Below, in pieces: positions 32,137 through 39,769 of a stretch of DNA of 64,000 nucleotides. Within the stretch, counting starts at the first letter, position 1, and each line of letters opens with the position of its first letter. The position numbers and the translations under genes were made by a program. Origin of the DNA: Mucilaginibacter_A sp041088075 (GTDB lineage Bacteria; Bacteroidota; Bacteroidia; Sphingobacteriales; Sphingobacteriaceae); assembly GCF_041088075.1 (NCBI RefSeq), contig NZ_JBGCVY010000014.1:91546-155545 (forward strand). Direction: 5' to 3'. The notes below the pieces were generated by a model. That model saw only the letters and a list, made by a program, of their open reading frames with translations, searched no databases and was not told the origin of the DNA.

Positions 32137-33888
32137 TTAATTTGCATCCTGTTTCCGCAAATCCTCCATCTGTTTTTTCCATTCGGAGCTGTTGAATTGC
32201 TTACGGATTTCTTCGGCCTGTTTACGGATTTCTTCGCCTTGTTTGCGGATTTCTTCCTGCTGTTTTTTCCATTCCGGGCTGTTAAACTGCTTTTGGATTT
32301 CCTCGCCTTGTTTTCGGATTTCTTCCTGCTGTTTTTTCCATTCCGGGCTGTTAAATTGCTTGCGGATTGCTTCGCCTTGCTTGCGCATTGCTTCGCCTTG
32401 TTTGCGCATTGCTTCGGCTTGCTTTTTCCATTGCGGGCTGGAATAAAGCTTATTATTAAAAGTTAATTTATTAGAATCTGGAAATTTAGAGAAGAATTTA
32501 AAATCTGGGAATTGAAACTGGTTCAACTTTCCATTTTCTTTTAAAAACTCTTTTCGTGCTTCCGCTGGCAATTCTTCTATCGAATTGTATTCTTTTCTGT
32601 TTCCTACAGAATCTTCCAACACAATTTTAAACTTGTTTTTAGTTTTGATGGAAGTATCCGCTTTCACATTAAAAACAGTTGCCGTGCCTACAATGTCTGA
32701 ATTTTTATTGACGTTATTTTTAGCCTGAAGTGCTGATTTTTCCTGAACAGGTTTTGTTTTATGTTGAATCGCTTTGGCGTTTTCAGTAATTGTAGCGGTG
32801 CCAATAATCGAGTTAGATTTAGTCGTGTCCAATGCTTCTTTTATCCCCTTAAAATGCGTAGCGATTACATGTTTCAATACTTTTTTAGCCGGCATATTCC
32901 AGGCAACAGATAGGCCGATGGTGGTTAAAGCCAGCAGTAAAATTAGGAGTTTGTTTTGTGGCGAAGGGTTGTTGATTTCCATATTGGTGATTCTTTTGAT
33001 GCGGTTTAACAAAGTGTATTTTTTGCCGTTGGCGGCCAATGCAAGTGTTAGTTGTGAACTTCTGAATTGTTCAATCTGGAGCAAAGCTTGTGCATAAGCT
33101 ATGGAATCGTTTGTTTTGTTTAGCACCAAATCATCGCAACTTTGCTCACGGTACTTGTTGATTTCACGACTAAACAACCAGATCATCGGGTTAAAAAATA
33201 AAAAGGATTGGATGATGTTTAACACAATGTTGAGCAAGTAGTCGGCACGTTTGATATGCGCTAGTTCATGCAGTAATATGGCTTCCGTTTGTTGGATAGA
33301 CAATTGGTTGATGAGTGCAATTGGAAACACAATGATCGGTTTAAAAAACCCAATGGTAAGCGGCACTTGGATCTTGTTTGATAAAAATACCGATACTGTT
33401 TTTAGCAGGTTAAATTGTGTGGCCAAAAGTTTAGTCTTCTCTGTCCAAATTGCTTGTTGTTGCAAATGCTTGTCCCGTTTAAACCAGTTGATATTGATCA
33501 ATCCAAGTGTCAACCGTAATACGCAAAATGCCAATCCAATTAAATACAAGCCGGTAATGGTATAAGCGTAGTGGTTTGTCCAAAAAGTTAATTGCTGCCA
33601 CCAATCCAATTTTACTGTATTGGTAATTGCAAATTTGGGGCTTGGGCTGGACATCAAATTATCGGCAACAGCACTTGCACGCACTTGGTTGTAATGTTGG
33701 AAAAGGTTGAAAACAAAGCCAGCAAACAAAAGTACAGAAGCTGCATAAAACAAGTTAAAGCGAAACGACGATGTGCTTTTTTTAAAAACGGCAAGCAACA
33801 ATTGTAACACAAGGTAAACGATGATGCCTTGCAGGCACGATTCGGGAAGTGTTTTGCTCAGGGCAAGGATGAACAAGCTGGTTTCCAT
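32137..33888 (-). CDS. BlaR1/MecR1-like M56 membrane metallopeptidase
   Basis: 583 residues. The N-terminal 310 residues contain four or so membrane helices and an M56 zinc peptidase: HELAH at residues 207-211 with YREQSCDDLVL near 247-256. After the last helix (KLLILLLALTTIGLSVAW, about 310-328) comes a long extracytoplasmic part ending in a charged tandem repeat, S-[PS]-[EQ]-WKKQ followed by [EAD]-x-[IML]-RKQ units, four times between residues about 490 and 583. There is no penicillin-binding sensor domain. By analogy a signal triggers cleavage of the BlaI repressor encoded 7 bases upstream. The signal is unknown. Confidence 0.88.
   Translation of the reverse strand: METSLFILALSKTLPESCLQGIIVYLVLQLLLAVFKKSTSSFRFNLFYAASVLLFAGFVFNLFQHYNQVRASAVADNLMSSPSPKFAITNTVKLDWWQQLTFWTNHYAYTITGLYLIGLAFCVLRLTLGLININWFKRDKHLQQQAIWTEKTKLLATQFNLLKTVSVFLSNKIQVPLTIGFFKPIIVFPIALINQLSIQQTEAILLHELAHIKRADYLLNIVLNIIQSFLFFNPMIWLFSREINKYREQSCDDLVLNKTNDSIAYAQALLQIEQFRSSQLTLALAANGKKYTLLNRIKRITNMEINNPSPQNKLLILLLALTTIGLSVAWNMPAKKVLKHVIATHFKGIKEALDTTKSNSIIGTATITENAKAIQHKTKPVQEKSALQAKNNVNKNSDIVGTATVFNVKADTSIKTKNKFKIVLEDSVGNRKEYNSIEELPAEARKEFLKENGKLNQFQFPDFKFFSKFPDSNKLTFNNKLYSSPQWKKQAEAMRKQGEAMRKQGEAIRKQFNSPEWKKQQEEIRKQGEEIQKQFNSPEWKKQQEEIRKQGEEIRKQAEEIRKQFNSSEWKKQMEDLRKQDAN
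32155..32440 (-). repeat. tandem coding repeat at the 3' end of the blaR1-like gene
   Basis: Four units of about 70-90 bases encode WKKQxEExRKQGEExRKQF-type peptides. The units 32262-32330 and neighbours are nearly identical in DNA, so copy number can change by recombination or slippage. Confidence 0.75.
32832..32855 (+). repeat. USS-like element inside the blaR1-like gene
   Basis: ATGCTTCTTTTATCCCCTTA starts a full element; the coding strand reads HFKGIKEAL. Confidence 0.6.
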
Positions 33889-33895
33889 ACGTTTT

Positions 33896-34273
33896 TTATT
33901 TTTGGTTAAGTTGGTCTAAGTATTTTTTAATCGCTTCCAGTTCCTCTGGCGATGATTTATGGCCGCTCAAAGCCTGCATCACCAATTGCGAGGCCGAACC
34001 GTTAAAAGCACTGTCAATCAGTTTGTTCACCAAACTTTTCTGCGTTTTTTGCTGGTTCAATAAAGCTTTGTAAACATGCGTCCGGTTGCTGGCATCGCGT
34101 TCTACCAAACCTTTTTCGTGCATCAACTGCATCAGTTTTAAGGTAGTGGTGTAGCCAATTTCGGTTTGTTTCAGCCTGCTCAATTCTTCGTTCACTTCCC
34201 GTACCGTAGCCTTGCCTTGCTGCCACAAAATCTGTAAAATCTCCAGTTCGCTTTCCGTTGGTTTAATGCCCAT
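33896..34273 (-). CDS. blaI: BlaI/MecI/CopY family repressor
   Basis: 125 residues. Winged-helix repressor: MGIKPTESELEILQILWQQGKATVREVNEEL, GYTTTLKLMQLMHEKGLV (recognition helix and wing), and a dimerisation tail with LVNKLIDSAFNGSASQLVMQAL where the peptidase normally cuts. It lies 7 bases before the M56 gene, as in other two-component BlaI-BlaR1 systems. An AT-rich dyad just upstream (TTACGAATATTTTCGTAGCACTA near 34281-34303) could be its operator. Confidence 0.93.
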   Translation of the reverse strand: MGIKPTESELEILQILWQQGKATVREVNEELSRLKQTEIGYTTTLKLMQLMHEKGLVERDASNRTHVYKALLNQQKTQKSLVNKLIDSAFNGSASQLVMQALSGHKSSPEELEAIKKYLDQLNQK

Positions 34274-34280
34274 TTTTTTA

Positions 34281-34318
34281 TTACGAATATTTTCGTAGCA
34301 CTAATGTACGAAGGGTTT
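34281..34318. promoter_or_regulatory. possible BlaI operator/promoter
   Basis: TACGAATATTTTCGTA at 34282-34297 is a near-perfect dyad, and TACGAAGGGTTTCGTA follows at 34306-34321. Two similar TACGAAnnnnTTCGTA boxes right before blaI fit an autoregulated repressor that binds two adjacent sites. Confidence 0.6.
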
Positions 34319-34368
34319 CGTATAAACCAAATATTTTTTAAAAAATTTTTTGGGAGAGGAGTAAGCAG

Positions 34369-34498
34369 ATTTTTTAATCGGTAAAAGAAGTATGCTTAAA
34401 GTTTTAGATATGCCGATAAAAAAAGCATTTGTAGTTTACAGCAAAAAGGCCGTGCCCTTTCTCCAATCAATCCAGATTTATGCCGATAAAAGAAGCAT
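34369..34498. repeat. three USS-like elements in a row, all minus
   Basis: Copies at 34369-34393 (AATCGGTAAAAGAAGTAT), 34413-34428 (CCGATAAAAAAAGCAT, degenerate) and 34475-34498 (TATGCCGATAAAAGAAGCAT) lie upstream of the blaI promoter region and beside a decayed gene. Confidence 0.65.
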
Positions 34499-34504
34499 CT
34501 AAAC

Positions 34505-34720
34505 TCATTTTATTTTTAGCAATTTTTCCAACATTTTTTGAACCCGGTCAGCCCGGGTTTTTTCTTGTTTGGCTGTCAATATCTAAACCAAATATTCTTT
34601 TTGGTGGCTGTAGGCCAACTGCTGATATTTTGCAAAAGCGGCCGGTTGCTGTTCCAAAGCCTGCTTTACGTCATCCGGCAAATGCACAATCCGGTTTTTA
34701 TAAAAACAGAATATCATCTA
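34505..34720 (-). pseudogene. C-terminal remnant of a YdeI/OmpD-associated-family gene
   Basis: On the minus strand, from 34687 down to a TGA at 34505-34507, one frame reads VHLPDDVKQALEQQPAAFA, KYQQLAYSHQKEYLV, a TAG stop, then ILTAKQEKTRADRVQKML and EKLLKIK. This matches the C-terminal part of YdeI-like proteins (LP-DL-x-AL, YSxRKEYxxWI, AKxxETRxxRI), with the stop at the expected tryptophan. Upstream of about 34720 the frame breaks up and other frames carry stops. A decayed gene. Confidence 0.75.
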
Positions 34721-34816
34721 ACTTTTCTTTCGCAAGAATATCAGTTTTTATTTCAATGTTTAATAAGGCAAATCTTTATAAAAACCCTTCCGGTGCGTTT
34801 ACAGACAGCCAGTTTT

Positions 34817-34840
34817 ATACTGTTTTTACCAGTAGTTTTT
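34817..34840. repeat. ACAGTA-type element in the gap before the lipoprotein gene
   Basis: ATACTGTTTTTACCAGTAGTTTTTT, plus core with a diverged second half. The surrounding 34721-35072 is AT-rich, without a gene. A stretch TTTAATAAATTTTTAATTATT lies near 34920. Confidence 0.4.
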
Positions 34841-35072
34841 TGGCGGGTTGGGTTGGGGCTGGTGGTTGCATATTGCTTAAGAATAAAATAGTTTTTAAGT
34901 ATTTTACATTTGGTATTAAAAATTTAATAAATTTTTAATTATTATTTGATTTGTAATTTTTCTGTTATAAATTGCCAAAGAAAGGAGGAAAAGTATGACA
35001 ATAAAAGAAAACTAAAAAACCACAACAAAAAATTAAAGAACGTATTAAAAAATCTACTAAATTTTTAAAAAC

Positions 35073-36483
35073 ATGAAATCTAAAATTTTTACCGGTGCAA
35101 TGATGGCGTTATTGGTCGCTTTTTCTATCTCTTCATGTAAAAAAGAAAGTAAATTGGGGGGGTGGAATAATTTCTACTAAAAAAACAACAGTTGAACCAA
35201 AATTAGTTTTTTATAAACCTACTACCGATCAGGAAAAGAAGCTGGTGGCCAATTTGGAAAAAGTTACAGAAATTGTAAAAGAGGTGTACAAAAACAAAGA
35301 GGCAATAAAAGAGGTAAATGCTGCCATTATTGCCAAAATTTATACAGATCAGTCCATTTTGCTAAAAGACATGATCTATCCAAACGAAGGTTTGTTGCCT
35401 GCATCCAAGTCCTTTAAAGCATTAACAACTAAGCTAAATGTCCAGCAAGGCACCTTCTCTAATGAATTTTGGGCATTGGTAAGCAAAAAAAATGATTCTG
35501 ATTTTTCTACTTTTTTAGCAGGGATAAAACCTGGCAAAACAGAAGCTTTGAAACAAGACCAAAAACGTGGACAGAATGTTAAAGCAAACAAACTTCTACA
35601 GGAGCAATATCAAAGTGTTGATGGTGATGTAAGCCTGTACTATCCTTATGCTGAGCAATACATCAGCCCTTTTGACAATTCCGGCAACTATTCGCCGTCA
35701 ACTTCGGTGATGACTGCAACTGCAGAAGCGGACGAAGGTTACGGTTGGCAACCAGTTTATGATAATAACGGAAACATGGGCTATACACAAGTGGTAATCA
35801 ACGATGATTATGCTTATGCAAACCCTACGCTTATTATTGGCATTAATGGTATAGAACCGGTTGATTATAGTATTCCTGCAATTTTAACATTTCCTCCCGG
35901 ACCTCCTGTTCAAGCTCCTGGTCTTCCAAGGGAAGTCAAACAGGTTTATGTGGGTGATGTGAGAGTTAATGGTCATCAATATGATCATTTTGTTAGTTTT
36001 ACGGGTAATGGTGGAGGTTTAGAAATACGTTTTACCCGTGCTGATGGTTATCTAAAACAGATTGACGGACAGGTACAAGCTGCAGATGTTTTTGTTATCA
36101 ATGGCAATCCATACATCAGTAGGTGGCATATTAAAAATAAAAAATGGGTTGACTTTACCGCAACATGGGATGGAGATTGGGAGCCAGCCAACTTAGAACA
36201 AAACCTGGCTATATATGAAGATGATAATGCAGCTACTTCAACTTTATCTTTGTCAATAGGTACAACAGTTAGTGTTGGCGGCCAAAAACAAACAGGCACA
36301 GTTGGGGGAACATTAACTTACAAATCACTTGATGAGATTATTAGACAAAATAATCATAAATACGCTTCTTTTTTCCCATTAAATAGAGGCGCAGGAGGAG
36401 GGACAACATATAACGGATGGTTAGTATATGATGAAAATGGTGGAGTAAGTTTTACGATGCCAGACAAAACATTAATTCCATAA
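35073..36483 (+). pseudogene. putative lipoprotein, frameshifted at a G7 tract
   Basis: The ATG at 35073 starts a lipoprotein signal peptide, MKSKIFTGAMMALLVAFSIS then SCKKESKL. The frame hits a run of seven G (35156-35162) and stops at 35178. In the next frame the sequence continues without a break as ISTKKTTVEPKLVFYKPTTD into a 412-residue open frame (GTG at 35245) ending at 36483. With six G the whole is one protein of about 469 residues. It has no recognised domain; the middle is Gly/Tyr/Asn-rich and the C-terminal third looks beta-rich (STLSLSIGTTVSVGGQKQTGTVGGTL). It could be switched by slippage, a natural mutant, or a sequencing error. A perfect palindromic terminator follows. Confidence 0.75.
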
Positions 36484-36484
36484 T

Positions 36485-36522
36485 AGAAATAAGAGGGGGA
36501 AGTACTTCCCCCTCTTATTTCT
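36485..36522 (+). terminator. 38 bp perfect palindrome, terminator
   Basis: AGAAATAAGAGGGGGAAGT and its exact complement ACTTCCCCCTCTTATTTCT abut with no spacer, two bases after the lipoprotein stop. As RNA it would form a hairpin with a G/C-rich core and an A/U base. Confidence 0.75.
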
Positions 36523-36544
36523 TTATTTACTAATTACGGAAATC

Positions 36545-37177
36545 ATGAAATTATACTTCCCCTCACAGATATTAATCATAATATTAACATTTGTTAATAC
36601 TTCTCTATTCGCACAAAAAAATTCTGTAAAAACAAAAAACAACTTATACTTAAATACCTTCGTTGGTTATGGTACAGAAAATAACTGGGGAAACACGGCT
36701 TTTTTTGGCGGTGCAACTCTATCAAAACCTATAAAAAAGCATTTGTTTTTAGAAGGCGGCCTTACACTTTTTACTACCGCTCTATATAATGTTTATAAGG
36801 ATAGGCCGACAGGTTTAGTTGGGCAAGACAGATATTATCATGCCGTGTTTTTAACGCCAGATATAAATTACACGTTTGGCAGCAAAAAGTCTTTTTTAAA
36901 TGCTTCCATTAAAATAGGGCCTTCCTTAAAGTATCAAAACGATAAAATTTTAAAGTTTTATCAAGAGCGTGTTTATCCTGATGGACACAGCGAAGTTATG
37001 CCAGGGTCAGTACAATATTATTATGAGAAAGGTTTCAACATATCTTATTATGCCGGCGTATCTTTTGATGCAAAAATAACTGATAAGCTTAGAGTAGGTA
37101 TTTTCTTGGATACTTATTCACACGCAATCTTTTTAGAACATTTTATGCCCGGCATCAATGCTGTTTTTAAATTGTAA
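36545..37177 (+). CDS. hypothetical outer-membrane beta-barrel protein
   Basis: 210 residues with signal peptide (MKLYFPSQILIIILTFVNTSLFAQ). The mature part alternates hydrophobic and polar residues in short strands rich in Tyr/Phe (NLYLNTFVGYGTENNWGN, HAVFLTPDINYTFGSKK, ISYYAGVSFDAKITDKLRVGIFLD) and ends in a hydrophobic residue (NAVFKL), as expected of an outer-membrane barrel of about eight strands. No named family recognised. It is the first of three barrel-like genes on the same strand, 61 bases after the lipoprotein gene. Confidence 0.7.
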   Translation: MKLYFPSQILIIILTFVNTSLFAQKNSVKTKNNLYLNTFVGYGTENNWGNTAFFGGATLSKPIKKHLFLEGGLTLFTTALYNVYKDRPTGLVGQDRYYHAVFLTPDINYTFGSKKSFLNASIKIGPSLKYQNDKILKFYQERVYPDGHSEVMPGSVQYYYEKGFNISYYAGVSFDAKITDKLRVGIFLDTYSHAIFLEHFMPGINAVFKL

Positions 37178-37205
37178 AGGTTTAGACAACACTTAACTTC
37201 TTTGT

Positions 37206-37874
37206 ATGAAAATAAAACTTTTACTTTCCGCTTTTTTGTATTCATTTCTTCTTTGTCAAATATCCAAAGCACAAGTATCTAAAAAGTTTAATTACGGCTT
37301 TACTGCCAGCCTCCAAATTTCCGACCCAAAGTATTACGATCTGTACGATCCTTATCCTTATAACCGGATCAAACGTCCCGGCGGAGATATATATGGCGAA
37401 ACTTTTCAAACTGATAACTTTGCTGTCGGTGCCTTTGTGCAACATGCTGTTTTTAGCAACAAAATAAATGTAACAGTCGGTTTATTGTATAACCAAAAGG
37501 GCTACAAAGAAAAAAGTTCCCAATTGGTTTCCCAGCCGGCAGTTTACCAAGCGACATTTAGAAAAGATTACTTGGATATACCAGTTTCTGTTAGTTATAG
37601 TTTTTTTAAAAAAGCAGAGAATAGCTTGTTTGTGTCAACTGGTTTGTACCAATCCTTTATTTTAAGCGGTAAAACTGTTTTCCCTAACCCGGCAACGCCT
37701 GGTTTAAAACCTTATGAGCAACGCTTATACCTCGCTAATGATCGCGAAGTAAACCTGACCGGTTTTAGTTTTGGAACCGGCTACCGCTACCATTTTTTGG
37801 AAGCGCAGTTGCAATACAAAAACGACCATCATTATGAATATGCGTTGGTTACGGTTTCTTATTATCTGCATTAG
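37206..37874 (+). CDS. outer-membrane beta-barrel protein (PorT-like)
   Basis: 222 residues. Signal peptide MKIKLLLSAFLYSFLLCQISKAQ, then KFNYGFTASLQIS, FAVGAFVQHAVFSNKINVTVGLLYNQKGYKEKS, DYLDIPVSVSYSFFK, LFVSTGLYQSFILSG and a terminal strand HYEYALVTVSYYLH. GLLYNQKGYK and YLDIPV..Y are typical of PorT/OmpW-like barrels of Bacteroidota. Function unknown. It is 28 bases after the preceding barrel gene. Confidence 0.78.
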   Translation: MKIKLLLSAFLYSFLLCQISKAQVSKKFNYGFTASLQISDPKYYDLYDPYPYNRIKRPGGDIYGETFQTDNFAVGAFVQHAVFSNKINVTVGLLYNQKGYKEKSSQLVSQPAVYQATFRKDYLDIPVSVSYSFFKKAENSLFVSTGLYQSFILSGKTVFPNPATPGLKPYEQRLYLANDREVNLTGFSFGTGYRYHFLEAQLQYKNDHHYEYALVTVSYYLH

Positions 37875-37912
37875 TCTTACTTTTCTAAATCAAAAGCTTA
37901 ATTATTCCAAAA

Positions 37913-38569
37913 ATGAAAAGAATACTTCTTTTACTTGTTATTGTTTTTTCTGTCGAATTTGTTCGTGCGCAAGCTCAAAGCAGGGTTAGTTTAGAAGCTA
38001 ATTTTGGTTTAAATGCTAATTTTTTTGTGGGTTCTTATGATGAAGATTACAGTCCGGCCCCAGTTAAAACTTACTTGTACAAAAAGAATTTATTAGGCAC
38101 AATAAGCGGGCTTGAATTAAAATACAGATATGGAAGAAACGCCAATTTATTTTTAGCTTATGCCAGAAGTACCAATAAAAGGGCAAGAAACTTTGAAGGG
38201 GATTTTAATGGCGTAAATGTTTATATTACTGATTTTAATATCCGCCATAACGATGATTTTTTTATATTAGGATATGAGCGGAATTTTATAAAAGCAAAAC
38301 CTGCCTTTCGTTACCATTTTGGCGTAACAATTATGACATCGCAACAACAGGAAATAACACTTGAAAACTACGCAAATGAAATTAACATCCAAGAGAGAAA
38401 CAGTAGGAATTCTGGTTTAATGGAAGGCGGTGTTTTTGGAGGGTTTTCGTACACTAAACAAATTGAAAAGAGGTTTGAACTTGGTATAAAAGCCCGGGTT
38501 TACTACATGGTATCTTTAGGGAGTTTTGAAGCGGTTACCTTAACACCAAGCGTTGCTTATAAATTTTAA
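37913..38569 (+). CDS. hypothetical outer-membrane beta-barrel protein
   Basis: 218 residues. Signal peptide MKRILLLLVIVFSVEFVRAQ; then barrel-type strands (RVSLEANFGLNANFFVGSYD, GLELKYRYGRNANLFLAYA, FGVTIMTSQQQEITLEN) ending VTLTPSVAYKF, a classic outer-membrane C-terminus with terminal Phe. It is the third barrel of the cluster, AT-rich like the others. No family assigned. Confidence 0.72.
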   Translation: MKRILLLLVIVFSVEFVRAQAQSRVSLEANFGLNANFFVGSYDEDYSPAPVKTYLYKKNLLGTISGLELKYRYGRNANLFLAYARSTNKRARNFEGDFNGVNVYITDFNIRHNDDFFILGYERNFIKAKPAFRYHFGVTIMTSQQQEITLENYANEINIQERNSRNSGLMEGGVFGGFSYTKQIEKRFELGIKARVYYMVSLGSFEAVTLTPSVAYKF

Positions 38570-38592
38570 ACAGGTTTTTTCTATTCTCGAGA

Positions 38593-39465
38593 TCAAAGTT
38601 TTTCAATATCCTCTGCCGAAAGACCAGTTGCTTTTACAATTAAATCTGTGGACAGCCCGCTTTCTTTTAGGGATTTTGCAACTTTTAGAATTCCTTGAGA
38701 TATCCCTTCGTTTATGCCTTCGGATTTACCTTCATCATAAGCTGTTTCAATGGCGTAATCATAAGTTGCTTTGTTGTCCCGAAAGGCTTTCAGGCTGTAT
38801 TCGTAGCGGTCTAATTCGTCTTGTTTAAAGTTGGCAATTTCGGCTTTTTCAAAGGCCTGGGCAAATACTTCGTCTTTAAATATGGTTGGGATATTTTGAA
38901 AATCTTCCAGGTTTTTGATGAAGTACAGCCATTGGTCCAAACGGGTTTCCAGTTCGTTTTCAGGCTTTTTAAAGTTGGGCATTTCTAAATAAATGTAAGT
39001 CAGCTTATCATAAAAAACCTTGCCGTGCTGGTTTTTCAGTTTGATGGTATGCACCACTTCGTTTTTTTCGGATACGGTTTCGTAATCATCAAAAGTAAAA
39101 TCCAAAATGCCGATACAATAAACCGCGTTTAAATTGTAGTTCCACTGGCCTTTTTCGGCCTGCTCGCGGATTGGGAAAGTAGAGTAATAAACCGTGCGCT
39201 CGATAAAATAGTTTTGCTTGGCCTTTTGCAGTTCAACAATAAATTTCTCGCCTTTACCGGTTTCGCAATAAATATCGTAAATGGCTTTCCGGTCTAAGTC
39301 GGTCTGCCCAAGCTGTTCGGTATTTTTAAAAGAAAGGCTGGCAACCTGATTGTGCAAAGGCAAAAGCGCATTCAAAAAATCAATCAGCAAAGGCTTGCTG
39401 GCTTCTTCGCCAAAAATCTTTTTAAAGCCAAAATCGGTAAACGGGTTGATGTATTTTGCTTTCAT
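38593..39465 (-). CDS. Rpn family / PD-(D/E)XK nuclease transposase-like protein
   Basis: 290 residues. N-terminal FTDFGFKKIFGEEASKPLLIDFLNALLP, then DRKAIYDIYCETGKGEKFIVELQKAKQNYFIERTVYYST, which carries the nuclease acid residues and the E-x-Q motif. The C-terminus ends in a short helical repeat (GKSEGINEGISQGILKVAKSLKESGLSTDLIVKATGLSAEDIEKL), the usual Rpn tail. Rpn proteins cut DNA and promote RecA-independent recombination; some act with a short form made from an internal start. It stands alone and is convergent with the barrel genes. A TAAATTTG -7 box lies upstream (39486-39493 on the plus strand). Confidence 0.9.
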   Translation of the reverse strand: MKAKYINPFTDFGFKKIFGEEASKPLLIDFLNALLPLHNQVASLSFKNTEQLGQTDLDRKAIYDIYCETGKGEKFIVELQKAKQNYFIERTVYYSTFPIREQAEKGQWNYNLNAVYCIGILDFTFDDYETVSEKNEVVHTIKLKNQHGKVFYDKLTYIYLEMPNFKKPENELETRLDQWLYFIKNLEDFQNIPTIFKDEVFAQAFEKAEIANFKQDELDRYEYSLKAFRDNKATYDYAIETAYDEGKSEGINEGISQGILKVAKSLKESGLSTDLIVKATGLSAEDIEKL

Positions 39466-39485
39466 TTTTTAAAATGGAATGGTAG

Positions 39486-39493
39486 CAAATTTA
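39486..39493 (-). promoter_or_regulatory. -7 box of the rpn gene
   Basis: Minus-strand TAAATTTG matches TAnnTTTG, 20 bases before the start codon at 39465. No clear -33 box. Confidence 0.45.
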
Positions 39494-39619
39494 CAAATTT
39501 TAAAAGACGGAAGAGTGGTTAACAGTTCCTGTAAAAACACCTATTTTGGGTTTGTATCTTCCAAATTCATATCCTTAAAATAGTTGGGCCTGTTTAAATT
39601 TAGGCCATTAAAATTTATA

Positions 39620-39713
39620 ATGCTTCTTTTATGCCTATAAATTTGGTGCCTGGCTATTATATTAGTACAAAAAGTACAATTGGCCACTGATTTTTATGTG
39701 CTAAAAGAAGCAT
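39620..39713. repeat. 94 bp composite: inverted pair of USS-like elements with conserved interior
   Basis: Plus element 39620-39647 (ATGCTTCTTTTATGCC then TATAAATTTGGTG) and minus element 39688-39713 (GATTTTTATGTGCTAAAAGAAG). The interior has TATTAGTACAAAAAGTACAA, similar to the interior of the pair at 57436-57531. The rest of the gap 39466-39619 is AT-rich and empty. Confidence 0.75.
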
Positions 39714-39769
39714 GGACTAAAAAGAGGCTGAGGAAGATACAACTGTTTTACAAACCAAAATTAACACAC

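Noticed and set aside
34480..34938. 152-codon plus-strand open frame
   Set aside because: It runs antisense through the YdeI remnant; the conserved residues are on the minus strand.
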